Below are positions 13,377-26,113 of a stretch of DNA of 64,000 nt, in pieces. The stretch spans positions 1 through 64,000 of the forward strand of contig JAJQZP010000433.1 in NCBI GenBank assembly GCA_025403435.1, given 5' to 3'. The stretch is from Artocarpus heterophyllus. Taxonomy: Eukaryota; Streptophyta; Magnoliopsida; Rosales; Moraceae. The notes beneath the pieces were generated by a model, which saw only the letters and a program-made list of their open reading frames with translations, did no database searches and was not told the origin of the DNA. Position 1 is the first letter of the stretch; the number at the start of each line of letters is the position of its first letter. Made by a program: the position numbers and the translations under genes.

Positions 13377-15823
13377 TGTGACACCCGTTATTCTCCTAAG
13401 GGTATTAAGGTAATTAGATTAATTACCTAGTATATATATAAAAAAATCAGAAAATCTCTCATAATTCGAAACTCTCTCTCTCTCTACTTTCTCTCTCTAA
13501 AAAATTCTCTCTCTCTCCTCAAAGATCGTTTGAGATTTCGGCATCCGTTTTCGACACCTCCCGTACCAATGGAAAGCTCTCGACGAGCTGAGTCCAACGA
13601 GGTGCCGCGCCGCCCAAAACGCCGCCGGAGGAGACCACACGCGCCGCCCAAAGTGGCGGCAAAACCCATTTCTTTCCGACGAGATATCTTCGCCGTCCGA
13701 CGTCCGATCGACGTGATTCTTGTTCCTACACGACCACCGTGATGAGAGGAACAAAACCCACCCTTGGTGGCAGCTCAACAACCGCCGGATTGCTCTGCCC
13801 GCCTATTGCCGCCGTGCACCGCCGCCCCCATGGTGGAACTCCGCCTTGCCGGAGGAGGTGACTGACACCACCCCTCCCAATGAGTTCAGAGGATCAAGGG
13901 GAGTAAAACCCCTCGATCAATTGCACGGAAGGAGCCGGTTTCGCCGGAGAACGGCCAACGCCGCCGTCAACCGCCGCGGGAGCCTCCGTTTTGGCTCTTC
14001 CCAGCCACGTTTCTTCAAATTGGATGAGGGGAAATGGTCATAGGAGGATGGGTAGCAAAAGCCCTTAGCCAATTTCAGGTTTCCATCGTCGGAGAATCAA
14101 GATCGGAGCTCATCCATTTCTACCGACGTTGTACTTCACGACCCGCTATGTTAGAGGCAGAATTGGGTGAAATTGACCCCGCCATTGGACTCAGAAGGGT
14201 CGATTTAGGGGGGGTAGGCCCGAGCCCAGCTGCCAACGGACCCCGATTGACGCCGGTCAACGACGGTCAAAGTCGGTCAACGCCGGTCAACGGTGGTCAA
14301 CGCCGGTCAACGGCCGGTCAAAGGCCAAAATGGGATTTTGTGATCCGGACCTCCGATCAAAGATCCGAGACCGCCTCCCGACTCGTTATGCTCTGGACGC
14401 AATGGTGACCTCCGTTCGAGCAAATTCCACTCCGATGAAAATCATCCGGTACCAACTGCACGCGAATCGAGGCGATTCAAACAGCAGTATCGGAGTCCAG
14501 AATGACGTTTTCAAGAATGTATGATCTCCAGGAAGCATTCCTAGCCATTCATAGTCGCTCGAGGAGCACTACAGAGGATGCTTCGTAGATACAGCGAGAT
14601 ACAACTGGATCTGTTTTGCTTGGAGTTCAAGATCAAGGGAGTATGGAGCTAACGTTAATTGATTCCAGGATTAAGAGACTGTTGATAAGCTTGAAAGGTA
14701 GGGATTCTATTACTCATCTTTTGTGAGGTTTTTATAGAATTAAAATTGATTGTTTTGCCGCAATATATTTATATCTATGTTGAACTGATATTATATGAGT
14801 ATCACATATGAAATTATGACATGGACTCGTCTTGTATTGTACGGCGAGGAACATAATGAATTGACACATGTTATAAATTGAGAAGCATGGTTAGGAAAAC
14901 TAACTCTATTAATAATGATTCAATATAGAGAAATTGTGAGACATGAAGAGGGCGACGGTTACGTCCTTGGGCATGAATACCCTAAAAGGTAAAATAGGGG
15001 GAAGGCGATGACGCTTCCTTGGGTTGAAAGTCCCAGAACACACTGTACAGGAATCGACTTGGTGAGGACTCGGGGCTTGATGTCCCCTCACCGGAACACC
15101 CTTGGAATGTTTATAGGGTGATCAAGTGCGCCCATTTGGGTTTCGATGAGTTGAGTGATACTCAATTTAACATGGATACCTAGGAACAATGATGATTGGT
15201 AATATTTGTATAAATGTGTAATTATGACACTTGGTAATGATTAACTACGGTATCCATAAGATGTGATCATAATAAACCTCATAATCTGGAATATGATGTG
15301 ACTTACTAACCATGCAGATTTTAATGTGGTAATGATAAAAACCTAAAGGTGAGTAATGGCTTTCTCTACTGAGCATAGTGTTGCTCATACCCTTATGTTT
15401 AGGTGAGTAATGGCTTTCTCTACTGAGCATAGTGTTGCTCATACCCTTATGTTTATATCTTTTCAGGACTCACTCAGTGTGAGGTGGCTACGAGAAATAT
15501 AGTTGAGGAAGTGATGTAGCTATATTACATTGGGACTGCTTCAATTGTTGAGAATGTTCTTCATGATAATGTAAGCATCAATTGTTACTTTCTGTGACTG
15601 TATTACAATGTGTTGAGAGTTAAAATGATGATGACAACAGTTTATATTATTAAATTTAAGGTGCTATATTAAAATGTGGTTTATTTGTCGTTTATAATTT
15701 TATTTTTGAGTTGGGAGTTTTCATTTAAGTCCCGGGTAAATTTTATTTTTAAGGTTTTACTTTTATTATTTATTTTTATTTTATCTCATTAAAAACTGTT
15801 AACCCTCATATAGGGGCGTTACA
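13377..15823 (+). mobile_element. Solo LTR of the cargo-element family
   Basis: It starts TGTGACACCCGTTATTCTCC, as do the LTRs at 21774 and 28363, and ends GGGGCGTTACA. It is flanked by the perfect 5-bp duplication AATCT (13372-13376 and 15824-15828). From about 14635 to the end it aligns closely with those LTRs. Bases about 13440-14600 differ: they are GC-rich with 'cgccgg' words and 'ggtcaacgccggtcaacg' repeats (14250-14330). The family therefore has interchangeable 5' halves. The open frames in 13484-14524 overlap on both strands and match nothing I know. Confidence 0.85.
15347..15454 (+). repeat. 54-bp perfect tandem duplication in the solo LTR
   Basis: Two adjacent, apparently identical 54-bp units (15347-15400 and 15401-15454), each beginning 'aggtgagtaatggctttc'. 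The related LTRs at 23710 and 30301 have one unit only, so the duplication arose in this copy. Confidence 0.9.
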
Positions 15824-17559
15824 AATCTAGTGTGGAAAGGAGGCCGATGCAGTATAAGTATACTGTTAAGTGAAAACGTAGATATGAAAAATGTTATATT
15901 TGGCCTCCAAAAGTGAACGAAAGGTAAGTAAAATATTTTACACAGTCTAAGGATATGAGGTTACATTGATTTGACCATGGCAGTGTAAGAAAAATACTGT
16001 ATGGTGAAAAAATTATACAGTATAAAATTTAGGGCCCCACAAAGTGGACACCCATTGAGTTTTTATTGGGCCACCATGCCATGAAAGGTGGCCCAATCCC
16101 ATGGAGACACATAGTAACCCAATGGGTTACTTGGTAAGTCACCTAAAAGGATAAGGATGTATTTAATGCAAGCTTAGCCAAAAAATCCCATTTCTTCTTC
16201 CTTTCCAAAACCGGTAGCCATTGTTGGAGCTTCTCAAAAATTTTCTCAACCCAAATCTTTGCAAAAATAACCCCAAGCAAGTTTAAGAGGCAAAATTCAA
16301 GAAAGTTCAACAAGTTTTAAGGTAAAAATCTAACTTTTTTCAAGTTTTCAAAGGAATTTTCATGGGTTAAGGGAGGAATTGATTCAAGATGTTTTTACAT
16401 GAAAATGATGTCTAGGAAAGAATTTCAAAGGAGCCTTGAAAGGCTAGAAATCACAAAGTGTTATTTGGGTAAGTTTTGATTTTTAAAGTTTTGAAATGTT
16501 GTGATTTTTATTTTGATTTTTATTTTCTTAAAAGTATATGGTTTCTTGAGCAAGTTTTTAGTTAAATTCCATGGAAATATGAATTATGGAATGATGATGT
16601 TGTGAAATCTGAGGTTTAAATGTTGAAAATTGTAATTTATATACAAAGGTGTTATTTTTGTAATTTTAGTGCTAGTTTTTCAAAAATGATGGTTAGGCAT
16701 GGACATTGGTTCAAACAAGGGTTGGAACTACCCTTGCAGGGGTAGATCTACTGTTTAAAAACAGATTTTTACAAAAAAGCCCTAAGGACTAAATTGTAAG
16801 AAAAAGTTTCTTATAAAAAAAATGCCCAAAAACACCCTTTTACAGTGAGAATTTTGAAAAAATTAAAACACAAAAGTTATAGATCTCGACGAAACTGTTA
16901 GCATTTTGGGCAGTTCATCGAAAATCTAAACCATTTGTGAGATTTTAATTTTTCAAGAATTTGTTAAAATTGAAAAAAAAAATTTAAGGGCAAAAACGTC
17001 ATTTTGCAAAATGATTTAGGATATGGTACTTTGAGTGAAAATGTTCCTTTTGAAAAATAGAAAATTTTGGTGTAAAGAGATAAATTTTAGCCCGAGGGAT
17101 AAAATTGTCAAAATTTTCACTTCAGGGCTGAATTGTAAAGTTTTACTGAAATGAGGCATAGAGGTGAACTAAGGAGATCCTACCTACTAGATCATTATTT
17201 TAAAATTAATACATGATTATTTTCATTAGAATAGCGAAATTGAGCTCGGGAAAGTTAGTAGGCCCATTGAGGGTAAAATCGTCATTTATCTCAAATAAAC
17301 CAAATTGTCCTAAAACGTCTCCAAACGGAAAAAAAGGAATGACTAGAAAGATTCATGCCCTTCATTAGAGACGATAGGGTAGAGTTAGATAAAAATAAGA
17401 AAACCAATGGTTTTCGAAGTTGTATACAGTTATGCAACTTAATTTATTAATCGACGAATGTTATGTATTGAAACATAGTGAATGTGGCTAATGGTTTTGA
17501 AATTGGCCAACAGGATCCTAGAAGTCTAGGACAGAGGAAAACCGAGGTTGATTTGCTCA

Positions 17560-17830
17560 ATACTCGAATCAAGTATGTACCCATCCTACCTACAGTATAG
17601 AATTGTAGGTATAGAGTGTGATATATGTATATGTATACCTGTATGTATGTTTTGCATGGGTATCTATAAGTATGTTGGTGTATACCTGTGAGTATACTAA
17701 ATGAATACCTATATGTATATTATATTGTATACCAGTGTGTATATTAATGTATACTTGTGAGTATAAAAGTATGTATCTGTGTATACTAATTCGTACAAGA
17801 GTATTTATGTTTTGTGTATAACATGTGTTA
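17560..17830 (+). repeat. Degenerate GTATAC-rich minisatellite-like tract
   Basis: Many variants of 'gtatacctgtatgtat' follow one another, with spacing of roughly 20-30 bases. It lies inside the outer solo LTR and is non-coding. Confidence 0.55.
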
Positions 17831-18907
17831 TCACTTCATGCATGGTATGATAACCATAATAAATAGACTGGTAATTATATCACAAGTAGTAAGGAAAAGT
17901 GTCGTACCGACTCCTAACTCAAGAGGAGTTTAAGGATACAGCATGTTCATGGTGTTACGTAGACCTAAGTGCGCAATGGTACGAACACTTGGGCCCTAGT
18001 TAAAGATAAGAAATGATAATGATAAAGAAGGTTTATAAGAAAGCATAATGAGATCATTCATTTTATTGAATATGCATGTGGGTTATATGGGACTTACTAG
18101 GCGTAACCTTATTTAGTATTTCATGCAATAGGTATTCCGACAAGAAGGTCAGAATAATTCTATTGATGAGTTGGCGGAGGGATGATTAGTGTGCAGATTG
18201 GGTATGGAATCCGCCGCTGTTATGTTTCCGCTGTAACATATTTGATGTTATTTTGAAATGTAAAGTTTAGAAAACAGTATTGTATAAGAAAAGTTATTAT
18301 GTAAGTACAAGTATATATTTGTGTTTTAAAAGTTGCTAAAACCAGTATTGTACAAATAAGTGTGTTAAATAAATATATGTATATATTTGTATTCCAAAAG
18401 AAGTTAATATCTGTATGTGGAAAAAAAATAAAAAAATATTTCTAAATTTTTGCTTATATGTAAGTAAGAAAAATGTTAATCACAGCCCAAAGAAGGCTGG
18501 TTGTGACATATTTTACATTAAAACACACAAAAATAATTACCAACTTCTAAAATTCTAGTTTCTTTCTGTTTGATATAGATTGATTTTTAAAACTTAGAAT
18601 TATTTTTAGAAATTACTAAAAATATTATAGAACACATTTACAAATGTAAAACATACTATCAAATATATTAAGACTTAAAATAAAATTATTACTTATTATT
18701 TTTATGATTTTGATTAATTTCAAACTAAACTAAGATTTTACATACGAAAATACTTTTAAAAATTACCAAAAATATTATCAGACATAAAAACACATTAAAA
18801 ACATGTTTTTAAATATATTTATACACTAAGACACAAAAAAGCAATTCTCACATAATTGCTATAATTAAAGAGTTTAACAAGAAATATTAATGCAAAATGA
18901 TTGATTT

Positions 18908-19977
18908 CATTAGTAAAAATTGAGGATTACATGACGGTTTCAAACTGTCGTGTAAAGCATTCAAGACAGTCAAAAACTATTGTGAAATCGTCCGTTGTGG
19001 TATCAAAGAGACTTTTTACGATAATTTTTTACCATCGTGGAATGCCGCTAATAGCGAATATTAAGTGTGTTTTATAGAAGGCTACCATAATGGTTTTGAG
19101 AAAAAATCGTCATGAAATGTGTAGATTACACGACGGTTTTCATCGTATAATCTTGATTATTTTCTACATTCCATGACGATTTTTGGTAAAAAATGTCGTG
19201 TATGATATAGTTTCCATGACAGTTTTTAGTAAAAACCATTGTGGAAGATCAATCATTAGAAAAAAAAAACCAGAATTTCTAATTTCTCACGGGATGGCTA
19301 GTCCTATATGTTATCCACTAATACAAGTCCCCGATTGCAAAATCATATATTTACATTGAACTATAAATTTTTTTCAAAATCATATATCTACCCTACTCCA
19401 TATATCTAAGCAATCATGCGTAAATAATAGTTCATACAAACATATAAATAATTGCTATGATGGTGATGAGCTCAAAGAGAAGACAATTGGAGAGAAGAAC
19501 CTTCACAAATGAGAGATGGTGACGAGCTCGTATGTTGTGGAGGCCTCAAGGCTAACGACAGCAAGTTAGGTCCAGGCAAAGACGACAATGGCGATGATGG
19601 TGGTAGAGAGAGAGGATTTGAGGGTTAGAGAGAGAAATAGGACTGGGTTTAGAGAGAAAATTGTTGAGTTTGAGTGCTAATTCGAATAAGAAAGAGGAAG
19701 AGAGTGGGCCTTTTAAAATTTCGTTGATTGTAGTAAGGGCGGGCTTTTTAATTTTCACTGACCATCTTTCACGACGGCTTTTAATAAAAACCGTCGCATA
19801 TAATATGCCCTATACCACGACGGTTTTTCATAAAAACTATCGTGGAATCTTCCGTTTACTACCATGATGGTTTTCATGTTTTACGCGTACTGCTCACGTG
19901 TTTTTTCTGCTTAACATGACGGTTTTTAAGACACCGTCGTTTATTAAGCGTAGTATATTATATAATTTCCAGTAGTT
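18908..19977. mobile_element. CACTA (En/Spm)-like non-autonomous element
   Basis: The left end CATTAGTAAAAATT and the reverse complement of the right end (AACTACTGGAAATT) are both close to the CACTA-type terminus CACTACTGGAAATT. Both flanks hold many copies, in both orientations, of a subterminal word of the type CACGACGGTTTTT (for example 19130, 19178, 19775 and 19817). This is a hallmark of CACTA elements. No transposase is present; the middle (19450-19740) has only short frames without known domains. The 3-bp target duplication is not clear. Confidence 0.55.
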
Positions 19978-20750
19978 CTTAGCTTTAAAAAGTGTGTATT
20001 TTCTAAGTTTTATTAGGCCCCCATTGGTGTGGCTCTATTTCTAACTATTAAATTTGGTTAGAATAACCTTTTTTTAGATATTTGACATTTAAAATACAGA
20101 CACATATCGATAGGTTACTTTTGCAATACCTACCTAAGGGAGGAAATGGAAGAAAAACAAAAAACAAAAGAGGTTAATACGACGAACTTTTATATTGAGG
20201 AGCTCAATAAAAATAATTACATGGCATTTTCTATAACATTTGATCCAAACATAAAGACACCGCAAAAATTGATCTACAAATGCTCATACAACTAGAAAAG
20301 TTATGAAATCATAAAAAAAAAAAGAAAAAAAAAGAAAAGAAAGAGTCCAAAATGAGTTTAGTGCCCTCTACGTTTTCCTGCTTAAAAAAACATGTAACTA
20401 ATAAGAACCTTATGGATACTATGTACAGACAATAATGAAAACTAATCCTAAATATTAAGCCAATTTCTATTGGGGAAATATAAATTTTAAGAAATTAATT
20501 AGAACTTAAGTATGGCTAATTGATTAATATTCATGGGAGCGATACGTTGTTCACCACCACCATAGAGAACCATATAGCTTGAAGGTTGTAAGCGACCTCT
20601 GTTGGATGGAATTGGCCTTGGGAGAGAAGGGCATTCCAGTCTTTGCACAATTTAGAATTTGGCTTGCATTTTTCTTCTGCATTTAGCTTTCCATCACCAC
20701 AACAGGCACTTTTTCCATCCTTGAAATCTATAAAATCAAAGTATCATAAC

Positions 20751-21469
20751 TGTTGGGGAATTAGGCGACTCCTAATTCTAAGGATCGCAAGAGCGAACAA
20801 TTGCAGAAAAATAAATAGGAGAAAAGAAGAAAAAGAGACACCAAAGTTTTATACAGGTTCGTCCAAAATTGAGACTACGTCCTATTTCTGCCGCTTGCAG
20901 ATTCCACCATGATGAAGGAGATTACAGATTACAAGAGTAGTTTCTCACACACTCACAAATTGTGCTTACCAAAACTCTCTTCTATCTAACACCCTGTGGG
21001 AATTTTTCTCTCTCATGGATGGAGATCTCAAGAATTTTGCCTCTCACAAAATTATGCCACTCACAATTTTCACACACTTTTCACACACGCTCAACCCTAG
21101 CCACCTTATGTCTATTTATAGCCAAAGGAGGAGAAAAATAGCAACTAATGGGAAACCCTAGTGGTTTCCCATTTTTAGGGTCTTTGAATCCAACTCTGAC
21201 TCAAAAAACATTGCGTAACACACCGCGTCAGCGCCGCGGAGCTCGAAACGAACGTTGCGGCACCTAGGCGCTCTGCTCCTGGCGCCTAGGCGCCATCCAC
21301 ACGTGGCCTAGGCGTTTAGCCCTTGGCGCCTAGGCGCCCTCGTCCCAGCGCCGCGACGCTCTTCTGTCAGAGCCGAGGCGCTTGCTCCCTGCCTTCGAGG
21401 ACGCATTTTTCTCCCTTTTTCTTCCTTTGTGCTGGGGTGTCGATTTGGTTTGGCTCCACATCTTCAACA
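20751..21469 (+). mobile_element. Solo LTR, 719 bp
   Basis: It runs from TGTTGGGGAATTAGG to CATCTTCAACA and is flanked by the perfect 5-bp duplication ATAAC (20746-20750 and 21470-21474). There is no internal region. It sits in an intron of the GDSL pseudogene. Bases 21225-21350 hold an unusual GC-rich cluster of the palindrome GGCGCCTAGGCGCC and partial copies. The superfamily is undetermined. Confidence 0.85.
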
Positions 21470-21773
21470 ATAACTTCATTGTTATATGTAATATTTAAAA
21501 GAAATATTCTTCAGTAGCATAAAAATATCTTATCGGTATTTTTTATATTGTCAAATATATATTCACCTAGCTACTTAAGTCATACACCGTGTTTTATTTT
21601 ATTTTATTTTATTTTGGTGCAGTTTGTTATACATACATACATACATATAATCAGGATACATGAGGTAAATATATATATATAAATTGGAGCTAGATGTAGC
21701 TAGGCACTTACTGAATGAAAGACGGTTGCTAAGAGCGCTTAATGTCATGTCATATGACTTGGCATTGAGTATT

Positions 21774-24133
21774 TGTGACACCCGTTATTCTCCTAACGGG
21801 TATTGAGGTAATTAAATTAATTTTTAATGTATAAAAAAAAAATTGCTTCATTTAAATTTATTTTATAATATTTATTTTTATCTATTTTTAAATTTTCTAA
21901 AATTCTCCTATATTTATTTAGTATGATTACTAAAAAGTATTAGAACTTCTAATAAATCTCAAAAATGTCATATTGGCATTATGTGTGTTAAAGTCTTTAG
22001 ATGAGACATAAGGATATATTTTCCAACTACTCTTGACCCTTATTTTCTTTATTTCCTCCGTGACATGCTTCAACATGTCTCCTCTATAATTGTTTCTATC
22101 ACTTCTCTTCAAAGACTTCATCTTTTCTTCCTTTCTCTTCCACGGTTCCCACACTCTTCTTCTCATTTCTTTGCTGAAGCAAAATACTTAGAGAACTTCT
22201 TCAAGGCAGCCATAAAAATCAGCCACCATCACCTCCATTTGAGCAAGAATTTCAGTCATACCGAAGTAAAGGAACCTGTTTTGAAGCCATTTCAAGCTTC
22301 CAACTAACCATAATCCGAGGTTAGAATCTTATGAACAAATTTAGTCTTTCATTTATAAATTTTCTTTTATACTAAAGGATTATTCAAATTTGCGTTCTTA
22401 AATCTAAGTATATGTTTGTTGCTATTTTGGAGCACATGTATGAAGTCTAAGTGTATATGCCCTAGACAGAAAATTTATATTGTTAAACTTTGTAATACCT
22501 CTATGGGCAGTGGTTATTTCTTGAAATTCTAAGATTAAATTAAAATGAATTTTATGAATTGGTTTGCATATTTGAAAAGTAGCATCCTAGGCTTTCTAAC
22601 GAGCTATCATAAACCTAATCGGAGTTGTATTTTATTTTCTAAGAATTATTTAATTTTTGTATTGGAAACTAGTAAATCTGCCAGTTTGTTATGGTATACC
22701 AGCTGCTAACCTGAACCAAGAACCCATCTTTGCTCACCACCTAATTCTTTAATGTCTTGCAACCTTTCCAATATTATCCTAAGTGATTGATGAATCTTAT
22801 TAAGGACTAAAACATATAGATTACTTGTTCACATTTTATATTGTGTTAAGACAAAAATTGTTTACTGTGGTATTCGAAAGAGATTTATATAAAAGCTTTA
22901 ATGGCATACTAGTAAGATAGGTTTACACATGATTTATTTATGAATGTAGTTGTATGTTGTGCTTTAGTTTTAATTGTCCTTATGCACGCCTTAGGATCAA
23001 GGGAGTATGGAGCTAACGTTAATTGATTCCAGGATTAAGAGACTGTTGATAAGCTTAAAAGGTAGGGATTCTATTACTCATCTTTTGTGAGGTTTTTATA
23101 GAATTAAAATTGATTGTTTTGCCGCAATATATATATATCTATGTTGAACTGATATTATATGTGTATCACATATGAAACTATGACATGGACTCGTCTTGTA
23201 TTGTACGGCGAGGAACATAATGAATTGACACATGTTATAAATTGAGAAGCATGGTTAGGAAAATTAACTCTATTAATAATGATTTAATATAGAGAAATTG
23301 TGAGACATGAAAAGGGCGACGGTTACGTCCTTGGGCATGAATACCCTAAAAGGTAAAGTAGGGGGAAGGCGATGACGCTTCCTTGGGTTGAAAGTCCCAG
23401 AACACACTGTACAGGAATCGATTTGGTGAGGACTCGGGGCTTGATGTCCCCTCACCGGAACACCCTTGGAATGTTTATAGGGTGATCAAGTGCGCCCATT
23501 TGGGTCTCGATGAGTTGAGTGATACTCAATTTAACATGGATACCTAGGAACAATGATGATTGGTAATATTTGTACAAATGTGTAATTATGACACTTGGTA
23601 ATGATTAACTACGGTATCCATAAGATGTGATCATAATAAACCTCATAATCTGGAATATGATGTAACTTATTAACCATGCAGATTTTAATGTGGTAATGAT
23701 AAAAACCTAAAGGTGGGTAATGGCTTTCTCTACTGAGCATAGTGTTGCTCATTCCCTTATGTTTATATCTTTTCAGGACTCACTAAGTGTGAGGTGGCTA
23801 CGAGAAATATAGTTGAGGAAGTGATGTAGCTATATTACATTGGGACTGCTCAATTGTAAAGAATGTTCTTAATGATAATGTAAGCATCAATTGTTACTTT
23901 CTGTGACTGTATTATAATGTGTTGAGGGTTAAAATGATGATAACAACAGTTTATATTATTAAATTTAAGGTGCTACATTAAAACTGTGGTTTATTTGTCG
24001 TTTATATTTTTATTTTTTAGTTGAGAGTTTTCATTTAAGTCCCGGGCAAATTTTATTTTTAAGGTTTTACTTTTATTATTTATTTTTATTTTATCTCATT
24101 AAAAACTGTTAACCCCCATATAGGGGCGTTACA
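21774..24133 (+). repeat. 5' LTR of the cargo element
   Basis: 2360 bp, TG...CA. By eye it differs from the 3' LTR only by one C/T substitution (near 22434 versus 29025) and by one AT dinucleotide in a TA run (near 23127 versus 29718). This implies a young insertion. It contains the family's conserved hairpin at 23425-23456. Confidence 0.92.
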
Positions 24134-24140
24134 GAATTTT

Positions 24141-24152
24141 TGGTATCAGAGC
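24141..24152 (+). other. Primer binding site (Met-tRNA type)
   Basis: TGGTATCAGAGC, the usual plant retroelement PBS complementary to the 3' end of initiator tRNA-Met, seven bases after the end of the 5' LTR. The same word occurs at 62934-62945 in the gypsy element at the right edge. Confidence 0.9.
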
Positions 24153-25591
24153 CTAGGTTCGGTTAACCTAGGGAGTGTAGCACCACTTTAAAAAAATATA
24201 TTTTTGAGATGGTTTTGAAGCTGAATTTTCAGTGTCATCATCAAAATGAACCTTCACATTGATTTATACAGTTTAGAAGGATGTAACATGGAAAGGCCAT
24301 AGAATGAAAATACTAATGGTTATATGAGTACAATAATTATATAGAAGGAAAGTATTAATAGTTATGAGGGAATGATAATTATATGAAATGAGTTTATAAG
24401 TAGAATGCTTATGAGAGATTCGTATAATATTAGGATCTATAAGCATATTTAATTCGTATAAACGATGAGAAATTCGTATAGATACGAGGATTTAAGAGCC
24501 TTTTGTCTCGTGAAAAACAATAAGAAATATAAGGCTTGATTTATTGATTTTAAAGTTTGGCATAGATATGCCAAATTTTTCGTAATTGATTCAAACCTAA
24601 GTAATGATTATGTGTGGATTCGATGGAGCACATAAGTGTCAATGTCTTTTCTTAAAAGTTCTATATATTTGAGGAATATGATATAAGTTGGGAATCATGG
24701 TATTGAATCTTGAGAGAGATAAATGTTAGACTTTTGGTCTGTTGAGACTGTGTAAAGTCTAGAATGCATGAATCTCAAAATTGGAATATTTCGTTACGTA
24801 CTTTGTATTTAAGTGTATCAGTGAATCCTTTGGTTACCTAAGGTTTTGTTATATGAGGAAATTATATATTGTATAAGTAGAATTGTGGGGATTGTAGATG
24901 TTCTTAAGTAGTAACATCAAGTGTCTTTGTTCATTTATATGGTCTACGTTGAAAGACGTAAATCGTATTGATTTCAAGGTTAGTCACATTCTAAACCCTT
25001 GGTAGTAATGATGATGAATCCATTGATAGATGTTGAGTATTAGGAATAACATATGGGTGTATGCATTGTTCAATAAGGTTTTGATTAAAACAAAATTATT
25101 TGAGTTGCTGGATCATTCAGGAAGATCCTTGTTGTCGTTAAATTAGATTTGTTGTTTATAGTTAACTTTATCTATAGTGGACTTTGAATTGGGTTTAAGA
25201 TTCATACGAATTGGTTTTCAATTTTATGTTTGTTATTTAACTCGTTCTAAATGTGTTAAGGCCCGAAACAACCTGACCATTTTCAACTAAGAACATTTGG
25301 GCCTAGTTCAAATCTTAAATCAGTTTGATTCACACTGTCTCTCCCACGTGGTCTCTATACGTGTCATATACAGTGGTTTAATTATTGTTTACATATACGT
25401 TTACTGTGCATAAGAGTTTATTTCTCCGAGTTCACTTTTTCTCTCTTAATTTGTTATTTTCTCTCTAAATCGCAAATCCTCTTCTTTTTCATTAGAAATT
25501 CTTCTTTTCCTCTAAAAGAAGAAGGAATTCTAGGATTCTGCAATTTACTATCTTAATTTTTCCTTTCTATTTACTCTTCTTTCATCTCATC

Positions 25592-26113
25592 ATGGACCCA
25601 AAGTACCAACATCTGAGAAAGTATTTCCCATCACTCTCCCAAAAGATTCTCAGAAAGAAATATAAGGCTAGAATTACTCGGTTGTGGATTCTTATGCGTT
25701 TTGGCATCCCTTGTGATGTGAGAATGTTGATAGAGGGGAAGATCCGTCCGAGTGACTTTAGTCAAGATGTCGGTTTACCAGGAACAGGTACCAGTCGTAG
25801 TGCAATGAAAAGAAGAGCTCGTGCCATCGTGGTCACTTGTAACAAATGTGGAAGACAAAATTGTAACGGTAAATGTACTTCACCTGGTTATATGTCTACG
25901 AATAGAGAGGATAAAATAAGGTTTTGTAGGGATGGACTTTCAAAGGAGAACTTCGATAGCATCCATCCTCCTCTCCACGGTCACCCTAGTGGATATGTTC
26001 AAGGAGCTATTTTTAAACTCTGGCCTAAATTTTATACAGAAAGACAACGCCTCAGGAATATGGTATTTCTAGATCCTGTTTGCCAAACCATAAGAAAACT
26101 GGATGGGGAATAA
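25592..26113 (+). CDS. Cargo ORF 1: basic Cys-rich, viral NABP-like protein
   Basis: Intact 173-aa ORF with an ATG start and TAA stop, no introns. The N-terminal third is basic (KKYKAR near 22-27), followed by a hydrophobic-amphipathic stretch at about 29-48. In the centre, 'GTGTSRSAMKRRARA' (65-79) leads into Cys83-x2-Cys86-x4-Cys91-x3-Cys95 and then a Pro-Gly. A second conserved-looking part runs to about 120, and residues 121-173 match nothing I know. A hydrophobic stretch, then a G-x-G/Ser, then an Arg-rich patch, then a four-Cys finger and PG: this is the layout of the cysteine-rich nucleic-acid-binding proteins of plant betaflexiviruses (Pfam Viral_NABP), which act as RNA-silencing suppressors. 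The Cys spacing is shorter than I expect for those. It is not a retroviral CCHC knuckle (no His). Alternatives are a derived gag nucleocapsid or a host zinc-finger protein. The ORF is certain; the family call is inference. Confidence 0.6.
   Translation: MDPKYQHLRKYFPSLSQKILRKKYKARITRLWILMRFGIPCDVRMLIEGKIRPSDFSQDVGLPGTGTSRSAMKRRARAIVVTCNKCGRQNCNGKCTSPGYMSTNREDKIRFCRDGLSKENFDSIHPPLHGHPSGYVQGAIFKLWPKFYTERQRLRNMVFLDPVCQTIRKLDGE

Larger units (their letters stand above)
13062..18508 (+). mobile_element. Solo LTR (about 3.0 kb) split by a nested solo LTR
   Basis: It starts TATAACGACC (a decayed TGTAACGACC) and ends GGTTGTGACA. It is flanked by the perfect 5-bp duplication TATTT (13057-13061 and 18509-18513). 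Removing the nested LTR at 13377-15823 and its 5-bp duplication leaves about 3.0 kb. No internal domain, PBS or polypurine tract is present, so this is a solo LTR left by recombination. Its length and TGTAACG start fit a Ty3/gypsy LTR. At 17560-17830 it carries a degenerate GTATAC/CTGTATGTATG-type repeat. Confidence 0.75.

Noticed and set aside
13484..14524. Overlapping 61-124 aa frames on both strands
   Set aside because: They lie in a GC-rich solo LTR, match no family I know and overlap each other, so they are likely non-coding.
24153..25591. Hidden gag or protease in the cargo element
   Set aside because: No long frame on the sense strand and no gag, zinc-knuckle or DTG/DSG-type motif seen.
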